Assembly: GCA_022736495.1 (NCBI GenBank)
Contig: DZCR01000013.1
Span: 1-33,508, forward strand
Length of the DNA: 33,508 nucleotides
Direction of reading: 5' to 3'
Origin: Desulfobacca acetoxidans
GTDB lineage: Bacteria; Desulfobacterota; Desulfobaccia; Desulfobaccales; 0-14-0-80-60-11
The position numbers and the translations under genes were made by a program. Numbering within the stretch: the stretch's first letter is position 1; every line of letters starts with the position of its first letter. Below, one piece after another: positions 15,426-22,824 of this stretch. Under the pieces are notes generated by a model. That model was not told where the DNA came from and made no database searches. It was given only the letters and a program-made list of their open reading frames with translations.

Positions 15426-16529
15426 ATGAAGTTGCCCCGACGCATTAAGCGGATTTTATTGGAAAAGGAAGCCGTGGGGTATCCCATGACCCGCCGGATT
15501 CTGGCGCGACTGTCCGGGGTGCCTGTGGAAGTCATTCCAGACCGGGAGGTCCTCAAGGCTTCGGTGCGCAACCGGGCCTCGTGGCTGCCAGAAGCCAAAA
15601 CCACCCTGCTTCTGGCAGTCCAAAAAGGCCCATTCTGGCGACCCTGTCCTGGGACCAAGGATTATATCTGCTGTGGCTACCAAGTACTCCAGGTCACCCT
15701 CAACTGCCCCATAGACTGCACGTATTGCGTGCTCCAGGGTTATATCAATGTACCGGCCATCACCATCTTCGTCAACAGCGAGGATTTGTTCAAGGAACTG
15801 GAAACCCGGTGGGCCGAAAGGCCTGGACGGCTCTGGCGTTTGGGCACCGGAGAATTTGGTGACAGCCTGGCTCTGGACGACCTCATGGGGCTCAATGAGA
15901 GCCTGATTCCCCGATTTGACGGCCAACGGCAAGCAGTTCTAGAAATTAAGAGCAAGTGGCCTCATCTGGATCATCTTTTATCCTTGGGGCCCAATCCCCA
16001 GGTCATTTTCGCCTGGTCCCTCAATCCGCCAGAGATTATTCGCACAGAAGAGCAGTTTGCCGCTTCTCTGAAAATGCGCCTCACAGGAGCAAGCCGGGCC
16101 GCAGCAGCCGGATTCCGGATAGCCTTTCACTTTGATCCCCTGATCTATTTCCCAGGGTGGGAGGGGACATACCGGCAAACCGTTGAAGCAATCGCTGCGG
16201 TGGTCCCTCCTCAAGCCATCGCGTGGATCAGTCTGGGAGGATTGCGATTTTTACCGCCGATGCGCCAGCTGATTCTCCAGCGCTTCCCCCGGAGCCGTAT
16301 CGCCGCCCAAGAGATGGTCCTGGCCCCCGATGGTAAACTCCGCTATTTCAAGAGCCTGCGGGTCGAGATGTACGCCCGCATGCGGGAGTGGCTCTCCCAA
16401 GTCGCTCCGGGGGCGTTCCTCTATCTCTGCATGGAAAGCCCTCGGGTCTGGCAGGAGGTTTTTGGTTTCACTCCCGATGGGACCAACTTGTCCCTTCTGT
16501 TAGACGGACGAATCATTCCCCGCCCTTGA
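15426..16529 (+). CDS. radical SAM protein, spore photoproduct lyase-like
   Basis: A 367-residue radical SAM protein of the SplB (COG1533-like) group. The iron-sulphur motif is Cys94-X3-Cys98-X2-Cys101 (NCPIDCTYCVLQGY), and the N-terminus (EKEAVGYPMTRRIL) resembles spore photoproduct lyase. True lyases in spore formers repair the thymine photoproduct in DNA. Here the place of the hydrogen-donor cysteine (C141 in B. subtilis, in SCTSD) reads GTGEFGDS (140-147), and no cysteine exists from 102 to about 340. The reaction is therefore uncertain, and nothing else suggests sporulation. It has no clear ribosome site and begins right after the ppdK hairpin. Its 3' end overlaps the convergent MerR gene by 30 bases. 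Confidence 0.82.
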   Translation: MKLPRRIKRILLEKEAVGYPMTRRILARLSGVPVEVIPDREVLKASVRNRASWLPEAKTTLLLAVQKGPFWRPCPGTKDYICCGYQVLQVTLNCPIDCTYCVLQGYINVPAITIFVNSEDLFKELETRWAERPGRLWRLGTGEFGDSLALDDLMGLNESLIPRFDGQRQAVLEIKSKWPHLDHLLSLGPNPQVIFAWSLNPPEIIRTEEQFAASLKMRLTGASRAAAAGFRIAFHFDPLIYFPGWEGTYRQTVEAIAAVVPPQAIAWISLGGLRFLPPMRQLILQRFPRSRIAAQEMVLAPDGKLRYFKSLRVEMYARMREWLSQVAPGAFLYLCMESPRVWQEVFGFTPDGTNLSLLLDGRIIPRP

Positions 16530-16844
16530 GGACGCTGGCCCTCTCTTGATGGTCTTGTTCTTGGCTTTGCGCCCCCCTTCTCCTCTCGAGGGAAAAAGCT
16601 CATTTAGGCGCATGCGTACACCATAGGCCGTCAGGTGTTCCTGATCCAATAAATGCTGGATGGCCTTAACCCGGTCCAGATCCTCCATAGTATACTCCCG
16701 CCGATTGGATTGAGTACGGGCTGGTCTTAAAAAGTTATCGAAGGATTTCTCCCAGTAGCGGAGTGTGGATTTACGTACCCCGGTAAGCTGGGAAATTTGA
16801 TCAATAGTGAGCATTAAATTGTGAGTGATGCCTATTTGATCCAT
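16500..16844 (-). CDS. MerR-family transcriptional regulator
   Basis: A 114-residue DNA-binding protein. LTIDQISQLTGVRKSTLRYWEKSF near the N-terminus is a MerR-type winged helix-turn-helix, followed by REYTMEDLDRVKAIQHLLDQEHLTAYGVRMRLNEL, the second wing and helix. There is no effector domain or metal-binding cysteine pair. The C-terminus is short, basic and disordered-looking (GGRKAKNKTIKRG). The start at 16844 follows a good AAGGAGAG ribosome site; a frame open to 16979 is less likely. Small MerR proteins of this kind often control their own or a nearby promoter. The target is unknown. Confidence 0.85.
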   Translation of the reverse strand: MDQIGITHNLMLTIDQISQLTGVRKSTLRYWEKSFDNFLRPARTQSNRREYTMEDLDRVKAIQHLLDQEHLTAYGVRMRLNELFPSRGEGGRKAKNKTIKRGPASSRAGNDSSV

Positions 16845-17402
16845 AATCTCTCCTTTTTGAAGGTCATAAGATTTGTGAACCAGGTTGTCGTTTGAGCAGG
16901 CGCTTAAACAATCCCATCTATCAATGGCTATTAGTTCCAGGCTGATCTTGGAGGAAAAGCACCTCAGATCATAAAGCAATGCTCAGTATCCTCACGAGTA
17001 ATGTTCACTCTCAAGGGCGTTCCAACTCTGGGGGGCGGCAAGATGCCGTTAAAATGATCTCTCTTTGCTGCCCTCGATGCCTGCCCCTTATTTGTTCCTC
17101 CTGATTTTTTATCGCGGCTGCCAAAATCCCACTAGGTTGCGTTTCTTGGTTCCTGGTTCAACTTCGTTATCGGACCCGTGAGCCATTTATTTTCCTTTTC
17201 GAGCATTCCGGGGGAAAACTTTAAAGAAATATTCTTGCCGGGAGATGTTGGTTATTATTGATTATCATGTTGAAATAAATGATAAAATTAACAAAATTAT
17301 GGTGTACGATTGCCACACCCATTATGAAAAAAATTGAGGTTAGAACCTTGAAATAGTCTTCCCGAAGATTTTGCGAGATAAATAGTAAGATGCGCAAAAC
17401 GT
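16845..17402. other. 558-base region between the ThiF-like gene and merR
   Basis: No gene is firmly supported. The right part (17220-17400) is very AT-rich. It could encode a hydrophobic 70-residue chain on the minus strand (17221-17433), but that frame has no clear ribosome site and overlaps the end of the ThiF-like gene. The merR promoter should lie in the left part. Confidence 0.5.
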
Positions 17403-18122
17403 TCAAGGCGCAGAGGAGGAACAGACCTGGCATTGTGGATTGGAGCGGATAGTTTTTTCCGTAAACTTGAGATGGGTACCTTGAAAAGTGAGAACTCGGC
17501 CCAGGAGCGCCGGGCCCATCCCGCCCAGGATGCGCTGAACCTCTAAGGCTTGCAGAGATCCTATGATGCCCGGCAAGGGACCCAAAAGGCCAGGCCGGAT
17601 GCTGGGAGGGGTCTCCATTGAGGCACAGGACAAGCAAGGACCACGGCTTGGCCACAAGGTGGTTAGCCAGCCGGTCAGCTCCCACACCCAGGCATACACC
17701 AGGGGTATCTGCCCTCTGGCTGCCACCAGATTCAGGAGGGAACCCGTCTCGGGATTATTGCTGGCGTCGATCAACAGGTTGCAGCCCGCCGCCAGGCGAA
17801 AGACGTTGTGTTCCGAAAGCTCCTTTACATGGCTTTCTACCATGACAAAGGAATTGATCTCTTTGAGACGGTGAGCGGCCACGGTGGCTTTAGCCTTGCC
17901 CAGGTCTCGTTCCCGGAAGATCACCTGGTGGTTCAGGTCGGCGAGGCTCACCCGAGATTCATCCACTATCCGAATGGCGCCAATGCCTCCGGCCAGGAGA
18001 TAAAGAGCGTTGACGGACGCCAAGGCGCCGGCCCCGGCGATGAATACCTGGCAGGATTTCAGGCGTTCCTGGGCCTCCCGCCCCCAGCCATCCAGGGCCA
18101 TTTGGCCGGCATAACGCGTCAC
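17403..18122 (-). CDS. ThiF/MoeB/HesA-family E1-like protein
   Basis: A 239-residue member of the E1-like adenylating family, which activates the C-terminus of ubiquitin-like sulphur carriers. The nucleotide loop is IAGAGALAS (28-36), with IVDESRVSLADLNHQVIF after it (52-69). Two zinc-type pairs, CLSC (163-166) and CQVC (231-234), are kept, as is GPLPGIIGSLQALE (181-194). The cysteine normally before this last motif (SCAEAGVLG in MoeB) is missing: the sequence reads PSIRPGLLG. No thiS, moaD or molybdopterin gene is adjacent. The GTG start at 18122 is uncertain. Upstream codons in the same frame read QLSPAE, as homologues do, and they run into an eight-G tract that separates them from an ATG in another frame. 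Confidence 0.8.
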   Translation of the reverse strand: MTRYAGQMALDGWGREAQERLKSCQVFIAGAGALASVNALYLLAGGIGAIRIVDESRVSLADLNHQVIFRERDLGKAKATVAAHRLKEINSFVMVESHVKELSEHNVFRLAAGCNLLIDASNNPETGSLLNLVAARGQIPLVYAWVWELTGWLTTLWPSRGPCLSCASMETPPSIRPGLLGPLPGIIGSLQALEVQRILGGMGPALLGRVLTFQGTHLKFTEKTIRSNPQCQVCSSSAP

Positions 18123-18268
18123 TTCGGCAGGACTTAGTTGAGAAATAACAATCCCCCCCCGGGGATAAAGTTAAAGGAACCATTGTCACTTAGTATACGT
18201 CCCTGCTCCACCCTCATTATCATATCGACACAATGCCGGTCGAACTTTAACTTTCGAGGAGCGGCAGG

Positions 18269-18274
18269 TATAAT
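18269..18274 (+). promoter_or_regulatory. -10 box of a probable promoter for the ABC exporter
   Basis: A perfect TATAAT lies 29 bases upstream of the ATPase start. The best -35 candidate 17 bases upstream is TTTAAC (18246-18251), which is weak. Position and direction fit the two-gene exporter operon. Confidence 0.4.
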
Positions 18275-18303
18275 GAACATACTGCGAAATCCCGGAGATT
18301 CTT

Positions 18304-18969
18304 GTGATCAAGTTAGAGGAGGTGAGCAAGGTTTACCACCGGGGTCCTGAAGCGATTCAGGCCCTCCACAACCTTAACTTACTGATCGGCTCGGGGGAGT
18401 TCGTAGCTATCACCGGCAAGAGCGGTTGCGGCAAGAGCACCCTTTTACACATCATCGGCGGCCTGGAATCCCCGAGTGGCGGCCGGGTTTTCCTGGACGG
18501 CCGCGACTTGGCGCATCTTAAAGAGCCAGAATTGACCCGGTTCCGGCGGGACCGGGTGGGGGTGGTATTCCAGTCCTTCAACCTGCTGCCACTCTTAACC
18601 CTGGAAGAAAACGTCGCCCTTCCCCGGGTGCTCCAGGGGGCTGCTTATCACTTGGCCCGACAGGAAGCGGCCCGATGGTTAGGGGAGGTGGGTTTAAGCT
18701 CTCGCCGTGATCACAAGCCGCACCAGGTCTCGGGGGGCGAGATGCAGCGGGCCGCCGTTGCGCGGGCCCTGATTAATCAACCCGCAGTCATTCTGGCTGA
18801 CGAACCCACCGGGAACCTGGATTCAGTCACCGCCGCCCAGATCCTGGAACTCTTCTCCCATCTGCACCGTCAATGGCAAAAGACCATCATCCTGGTGAGC
18901 CATGCGCTGGAGGCTGGCCAGGCCGCCGACCGGGTGTTGCGGCTGCAGGATGGCCGTTTGCTGCCATGA
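18304..18969 (+). CDS. ABC transporter ATP-binding protein, LolD/MacB/YbbA type
   Basis: A 221-residue ATPase that drives the FtsX-type permease encoded next. Walker A is GKSGCGKST (38-46), the Q-loop is VVFQSFN (87-93), the signature is VSGGEMQR (142-149), Walker B is VILADEPTGNLD (162-173) and the switch histidine is in VSH (198-200). LADEPTGNLDS and the short length place it in the MacB/LolD/YbbA group. These act by mechanotransmission on lipoproteins, peptides or lipids in the envelope rather than by a classical import channel. The GTG start follows a CCGGAGA ribosome site. The stop overlaps the permease start (ATGA). Confidence 0.94.
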   Translation: MIKLEEVSKVYHRGPEAIQALHNLNLLIGSGEFVAITGKSGCGKSTLLHIIGGLESPSGGRVFLDGRDLAHLKEPELTRFRRDRVGVVFQSFNLLPLLTLEENVALPRVLQGAAYHLARQEAARWLGEVGLSSRRDHKPHQVSGGEMQRAAVARALINQPAVILADEPTGNLDSVTAAQILELFSHLHRQWQKTIILVSHALEAGQAADRVLRLQDGRLLP

Positions 18970-21614
18970 AACCCTGGCTTTTCCGTATCTCTTTGAGCCA
19001 CCTGGCCCAGTATCCGGGACGCACCTTCCTGGGTATCCTGGGTATAGCCCTGGGCACCGCAGTCTATCTCAGCATCTCCCTGGCTGCGGCCAGCGCCTTG
19101 CAGAGCTTTCAAAATGGGGTCACTGCGGTGTCCGGCAAAGCCCAGTGGCGCATCCAGACGCCCGGCGCCGTCCTAGACGAATCCCTCTTCGCCAAGGTGC
19201 GGCATCTGCCGCCGGTCCAGGCCGCAGCGCCCGCCGTGGAATCCGTCCTGGAACTCACCGGCCGTAAGCAAGGCCCCGTGCTGCTTCTGGGAATCGATCC
19301 TTTTTCCGAGCGGCCTTTCCGGGATTACGAATTCTCTCAGGGGAATGGTCTCAGCGACACGGTCTGGAGCGATTTTTTCACCCACCCCGGTGCGGTCCTG
19401 GTGAGCCGGCCCCTGGCGGCGCGTTTGGGCGTGAAACCCGGCGATACCCTCCCCGTGATGGCAGGCCCCCGACGGCATGATCTCCGCATAGTCGGCATAT
19501 TTAGCTCGCCAAGCGGCCTTTATCCCCTTGACGGCGCGGTGCTGCTCATGGATATGGGGCCGGCCCAGGAACTCCTGGATCGGGTTGGGGGCCTTGATTA
19601 TATCGACGTGATCGGGGCCGGGCCTGCCGCTGATGTCCAAAAAGCTCTGCAAGGCTCACTGCCACCCGGTGCGGAAGTGGTGCGGCCTGCGGCCCAGGGC
19701 AGCCGCACCGAGGGTTTGGTGGCCTCATATCGCCTCAATCTGGCGGTGCTGAGCGCTATCGCCCTGTTTGTGGGCATGTTCCTTATTTACCAGTCCGTCA
19801 CCCTGTCAGTGGTGCGCCGCCGCCGGGAAATCGGTCTCTTGCGGACCTTGGGCATGACCCCGAGGCAGGTGCTGCTCTTGTTTCTGGCCGAAGGCCTGGC
19901 CAGCGGCCTGGTGGGAGGCCTCCTGGGACTCATCCTGGGGGTCGGTTTGGCCCGGGGAGTCTTGGGGGTGATGACCCAGAACCTTTCTTCCCTGTATATG
20001 CCGGTGGTGGCCCAAGAGGTCTGGCTCCGGGGCGGACTCTTGCTCCAGGCCTGGGGACTGGCCATTGCGGCCACCCTGGCGGCGGCCTTGCTGCCGGCCC
20101 GGGAGGCGGCCCGGACGCAGGTCAGGGCCGTGTGGCACCGGGAGGAGCTGGAGGAAAAAATCGAGAGCCGGGCGGGAATCATCTTCGGATGGGGTGTCGT
20201 AGCCCTGGTTCTGGCAGGGGCAGGGGCCTCCTGGAAATTGGGCGCTGGCCCCCCCTGGCCTGGATTTGCTGCGGCGTTCCTCATTCTCCTGGCCTTCGCC
20301 CTCTTTACTCCTCTGGCGGCCCGCAGTTTGGGGCTGGGCCTGCAGCCGGTTTTCCGAAAAATCTTGGGTCCCGCCGGCGATTTGGGTTGCCGCTACCTGG
20401 CCGGGTCCTTGAGCCGCAGCGCGGTGTCCATCGCCGCGCTGGCCTGCGCCCTGGGCATGCTCATCGCGGTGACGGTGATGATCGGCTCCTTCCGGCAGAC
20501 CGTGAACGACTGGATAAGCCGGGCCATCAGCGGGGATATCTTTTTCGGACCTGCGGTTTTTTCCACCGCGGCCTATGACCAGTACCTGCCGCCGGAGGTC
20601 CTGCCAAACTTGCGCCGGGACCCGGACATCAAGGATATCTACCTCTACCGCTGCGTCCGCATCCCCTTTAAGGACCGTTATATTCTGGTCATCGGCGGCA
20701 GCTTCGACGTCCTGGCCCGCCACGGCGGCCTTTGGTTCCGCCGGGGAGATACGACGGAGATCATGAGGACGGTTGGGGGAGGGGGCGAGGGGCGGCAAGC
20801 CCCTCCCACAACCCCTTTAGAGAGGGCGGGAGAGGGATTGACGGGTTTGCTACCCTCTCCTACCGGGAGACGGGGGACGGTCGTCATCTCGGAACCGCTG
20901 GCTGAGGCCTTTCAGCTGCACGAAGGCGGCGTCATAACCCTGCCTACCCCTTCGGGTCCGCAAGAACTCACCATCGCCGGGGTTTTTTACGACTACCGCA
21001 CCGACGGGTCCAGCGTCTGGATGGATATTGCCCAATTCCGGCGCTTCTGGCACGACACCCATCTGAACGCAGTGCGCCTCTACCTCAAGGACCCCGCCAA
21101 GGTCCCCCAGGTGCAGGCGCGGCTCCAGAAACACTACGGCGACCGCTATCGTCTTCTGACCCTGTCTCACCTGGACCTCAGGGATGGCATCCTGCGCATC
21201 TTTGACGAGACCTTTGCCCTGACCTACGCCCTGGAAGGGGTGGCAGTGGTGGTGGCGGTCTTCGGCATCATCACCACCTTTTTGGTGCTCATCATGGAGC
21301 GGGAGCGGGAGTTGGCCCTGCTCCAGGCCCTGGGCGCCTCCCGCCGGCAAATCTTGGGCATGGTGCTGGTGGAGTCAGGCCTGGCCAGCTTCCTCAGCTT
21401 TGGGCTCGGGGCCGGGTGCGGCTCGGTGCTGGCGCTCTTGCTCATCTTCGTGATCAACAAGCAAGCCTTTGGTTGGACCATCCAGCTGCACATGGTCCCC
21501 GGTATCTACGTCCAAACCTTCTTCCTCGTAGTGGGTCTTGGTCTGGCCGCCGCAGCCTACCCCGCCTGGCGAGCCCTTCAGCCCCGCCTGGCCGCAATAT
21601 TGAAAGAAGAATAG
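18966..21614 (+). CDS. FtsX-like ABC transporter permease (YbbP-like)
   Basis: An 882-residue inner-membrane permease with two FtsX-type domains and about ten membrane segments. It has one near the N-terminus, a group at about 257-380, a pair in the middle, and three in the last 150 residues. The YbbP family has this size and layout. It probably moves or extracts lipids or lipophilic molecules with the ATPase encoded just upstream, with which it overlaps by four bases. The start at 18966 is chosen for this coupling and because MKPWLFRISLSHLAQYPGRT is a typical beginning. Residues about 600-637, in a periplasmic part, are a Gly/Pro/Arg-rich insert. It is encoded by G-run/C-run repeat DNA and is not expected in the family. 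The substrate is unknown. Confidence 0.9.
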   Translation: MKPWLFRISLSHLAQYPGRTFLGILGIALGTAVYLSISLAAASALQSFQNGVTAVSGKAQWRIQTPGAVLDESLFAKVRHLPPVQAAAPAVESVLELTGRKQGPVLLLGIDPFSERPFRDYEFSQGNGLSDTVWSDFFTHPGAVLVSRPLAARLGVKPGDTLPVMAGPRRHDLRIVGIFSSPSGLYPLDGAVLLMDMGPAQELLDRVGGLDYIDVIGAGPAADVQKALQGSLPPGAEVVRPAAQGSRTEGLVASYRLNLAVLSAIALFVGMFLIYQSVTLSVVRRRREIGLLRTLGMTPRQVLLLFLAEGLASGLVGGLLGLILGVGLARGVLGVMTQNLSSLYMPVVAQEVWLRGGLLLQAWGLAIAATLAAALLPAREAARTQVRAVWHREELEEKIESRAGIIFGWGVVALVLAGAGASWKLGAGPPWPGFAAAFLILLAFALFTPLAARSLGLGLQPVFRKILGPAGDLGCRYLAGSLSRSAVSIAALACALGMLIAVTVMIGSFRQTVNDWISRAISGDIFFGPAVFSTAAYDQYLPPEVLPNLRRDPDIKDIYLYRCVRIPFKDRYILVIGGSFDVLARHGGLWFRRGDTTEIMRTVGGGGEGRQAPPTTPLERAGEGLTGLLPSPTGRRGTVVISEPLAEAFQLHEGGVITLPTPSGPQELTIAGVFYDYRTDGSSVWMDIAQFRRFWHDTHLNAVRLYLKDPAKVPQVQARLQKHYGDRYRLLTLSHLDLRDGILRIFDETFALTYALEGVAVVVAVFGIITTFLVLIMERERELALLQALGASRRQILGMVLVESGLASFLSFGLGAGCGSVLALLLIFVINKQAFGWTIQLHMVPGIYVQTFFLVVGLGLAAAAYPAWRALQPRLAAILKEE
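20764..20876. repeat. palindromic GC repeat inside the permease frame
   Basis: This ~113-base stretch has G runs followed by CAAGCCCCTCCC, then CCCTTT, AGAGGGCGGGAGAGGG and CCTCTCCTACCGGGAG. The style is unlike the surrounding codons but like the G/C-run spacers at 1660-1732, 11790-11870 and 24652-24684. It stays in frame and adds about 37 residues to the permease. Confidence 0.6.
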
Positions 21615-21764
21615 GCAATTTTCGGTGAGGCGGACATATTCTGATCTTCCACATCGAAACAAAATAAGATGGAGCGAGGAGAAGATATTTCCAACGGTCC
21701 AGGAATTGTTTAGGCTGTCTGTCGCCAGGGTGACAAAAACCAGGGCCGGTGATATATTATTCAC

Positions 21765-22547
21765 ATGTTAAAGCGTACTTTCATTCATCTGCCCGGGGTG
21801 GGACCCCGTTTTGAAGGTCATTTTTGGCGCCAGGGACTGGCCACCTGGGAGGATTTTTTGGCCGCCAAACGCGTCCGCGGCCTTGCCAAATCGCGCTTCG
21901 ATTGGCTGAAATCCGAGCTCCAAGGGTCTTTTGACCACCTGGAAGACCCCGCCTATTTTGCCACCCGGCTCCAGGCCGGGGAACACTGGCGCCTCTTTAA
22001 GCACCTCCGTCCCCGCACCGCGTATCTCGACATCGAAACCCACGGCAAAGCCTGGCCGGGTTTGCTGGTAACCGTAGTAGGCCTTTACGACGGCCAGAAT
22101 ATGCGCCAGTTCGTACAGGGGTACAACTTGCAAAAATTTCCCCAGGTTCTGGCGGAATTCGATCTCCTGGTCACCTTCAACGGCACCCAGTTCGACCTGC
22201 CGGTGCTGAAGGCCTACTTCCCCGACTTGCGCCTGCCCGCGGCGCATGTGGACCTGCGTTTTCTCATGGCCCGCCTGGGGTATAAGGGCGGACTCAAGCG
22301 CATCGAGCCCCGGTTCGGCATCCACCGCCCCCATGAGGTCAACGGCATGGACGGCTACATGGCGGTGCTCCTGTGGGAGCGCTACCAGCGGGGGGACAAG
22401 GGCGCCCTGGATCTGCTCCTTGCCTATAACCGGGAGGATGTGGTCAACCTGGAAGTCCTCATGGAAGCGGCTTTTCGGATGTCCCGGGAGCAGCTTGGTC
22501 CCGCAGGCCCCAGGGCCAGCAGGCTGCGTCCCGCGGCCCAGCTCTGA
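21765..22547 (+). CDS. YprB-type RNase H-fold exonuclease domain protein
   Basis: A 260-residue protein whose C-terminal two thirds form an RNase H-like (RNase_H_2/YprB) nuclease domain. The DEDD-type acidic residues are visible: Asp89 and Glu91 in YLDIETHG, Asp144 in FNGTQFDLPVL, and Asp225 in YNREDVVNLE. The N-terminal ~80 residues start with LPGVGPRFEGHFWRQGLATWEDFL, which looks like a helix-hairpin-helix nucleic-acid-binding element. It probably trims DNA or RNA 3' ends; the substrate is unknown. The ribosome site is weak. It lies 150 bases after the exporter and 277 before proS, so it may be a single gene. Confidence 0.83.
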   Translation: MLKRTFIHLPGVGPRFEGHFWRQGLATWEDFLAAKRVRGLAKSRFDWLKSELQGSFDHLEDPAYFATRLQAGEHWRLFKHLRPRTAYLDIETHGKAWPGLLVTVVGLYDGQNMRQFVQGYNLQKFPQVLAEFDLLVTFNGTQFDLPVLKAYFPDLRLPAAHVDLRFLMARLGYKGGLKRIEPRFGIHRPHEVNGMDGYMAVLLWERYQRGDKGALDLLLAYNREDVVNLEVLMEAAFRMSREQLGPAGPRASRLRPAAQL

Positions 22548-22616
22548 GAAATAGATTTTAGGTGTTCGGTTTCTGCTTTTAGGAAGTGTAGGGCGGACCG
22601 GGCTATAAGAGAAGGC

Positions 22617-22633
22617 GGCGGGCAATGCCTGCC
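22617..22633. repeat. dispersed palindromic repeat, copy 1
   Basis: GGCGGGCAATGCCTGCC is nearly palindromic. It differs at one position from the core at 28224-28240 and is also close to 33297-33313. It lies in the spacer between the YprB-like gene and proS. Confidence 0.5.
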
Positions 22634-22824
22634 CTCCCTTTTTGCCTGTCTTCGATTGCTACAATTTTCTCATAAGCCGACGATTTTAATCGGTCCAACC
22701 CCATCCCCGCATGTGCAATAGCCATTGCGCAATCCTGTCCGTTTCCGTAATGTAAATGGGCTTGTCGCGAACATGGTTCGTATCGTAAGATTAATATGAT
22801 AAAATATATACATTTGGGGGGGGT

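Noticed and set aside
17221..17433. Possible 70-residue hydrophobic protein on the minus strand
   Set aside because: No ribosome site, overlaps the end of the ThiF-like gene, and AT-rich sequence gives hydrophobic chains by chance.
19741..21614. Frameshift in the permease gene at the G/C-rich insert
   Set aside because: The frame stays open across the insert and the FtsX features continue after it, so the gene is intact.
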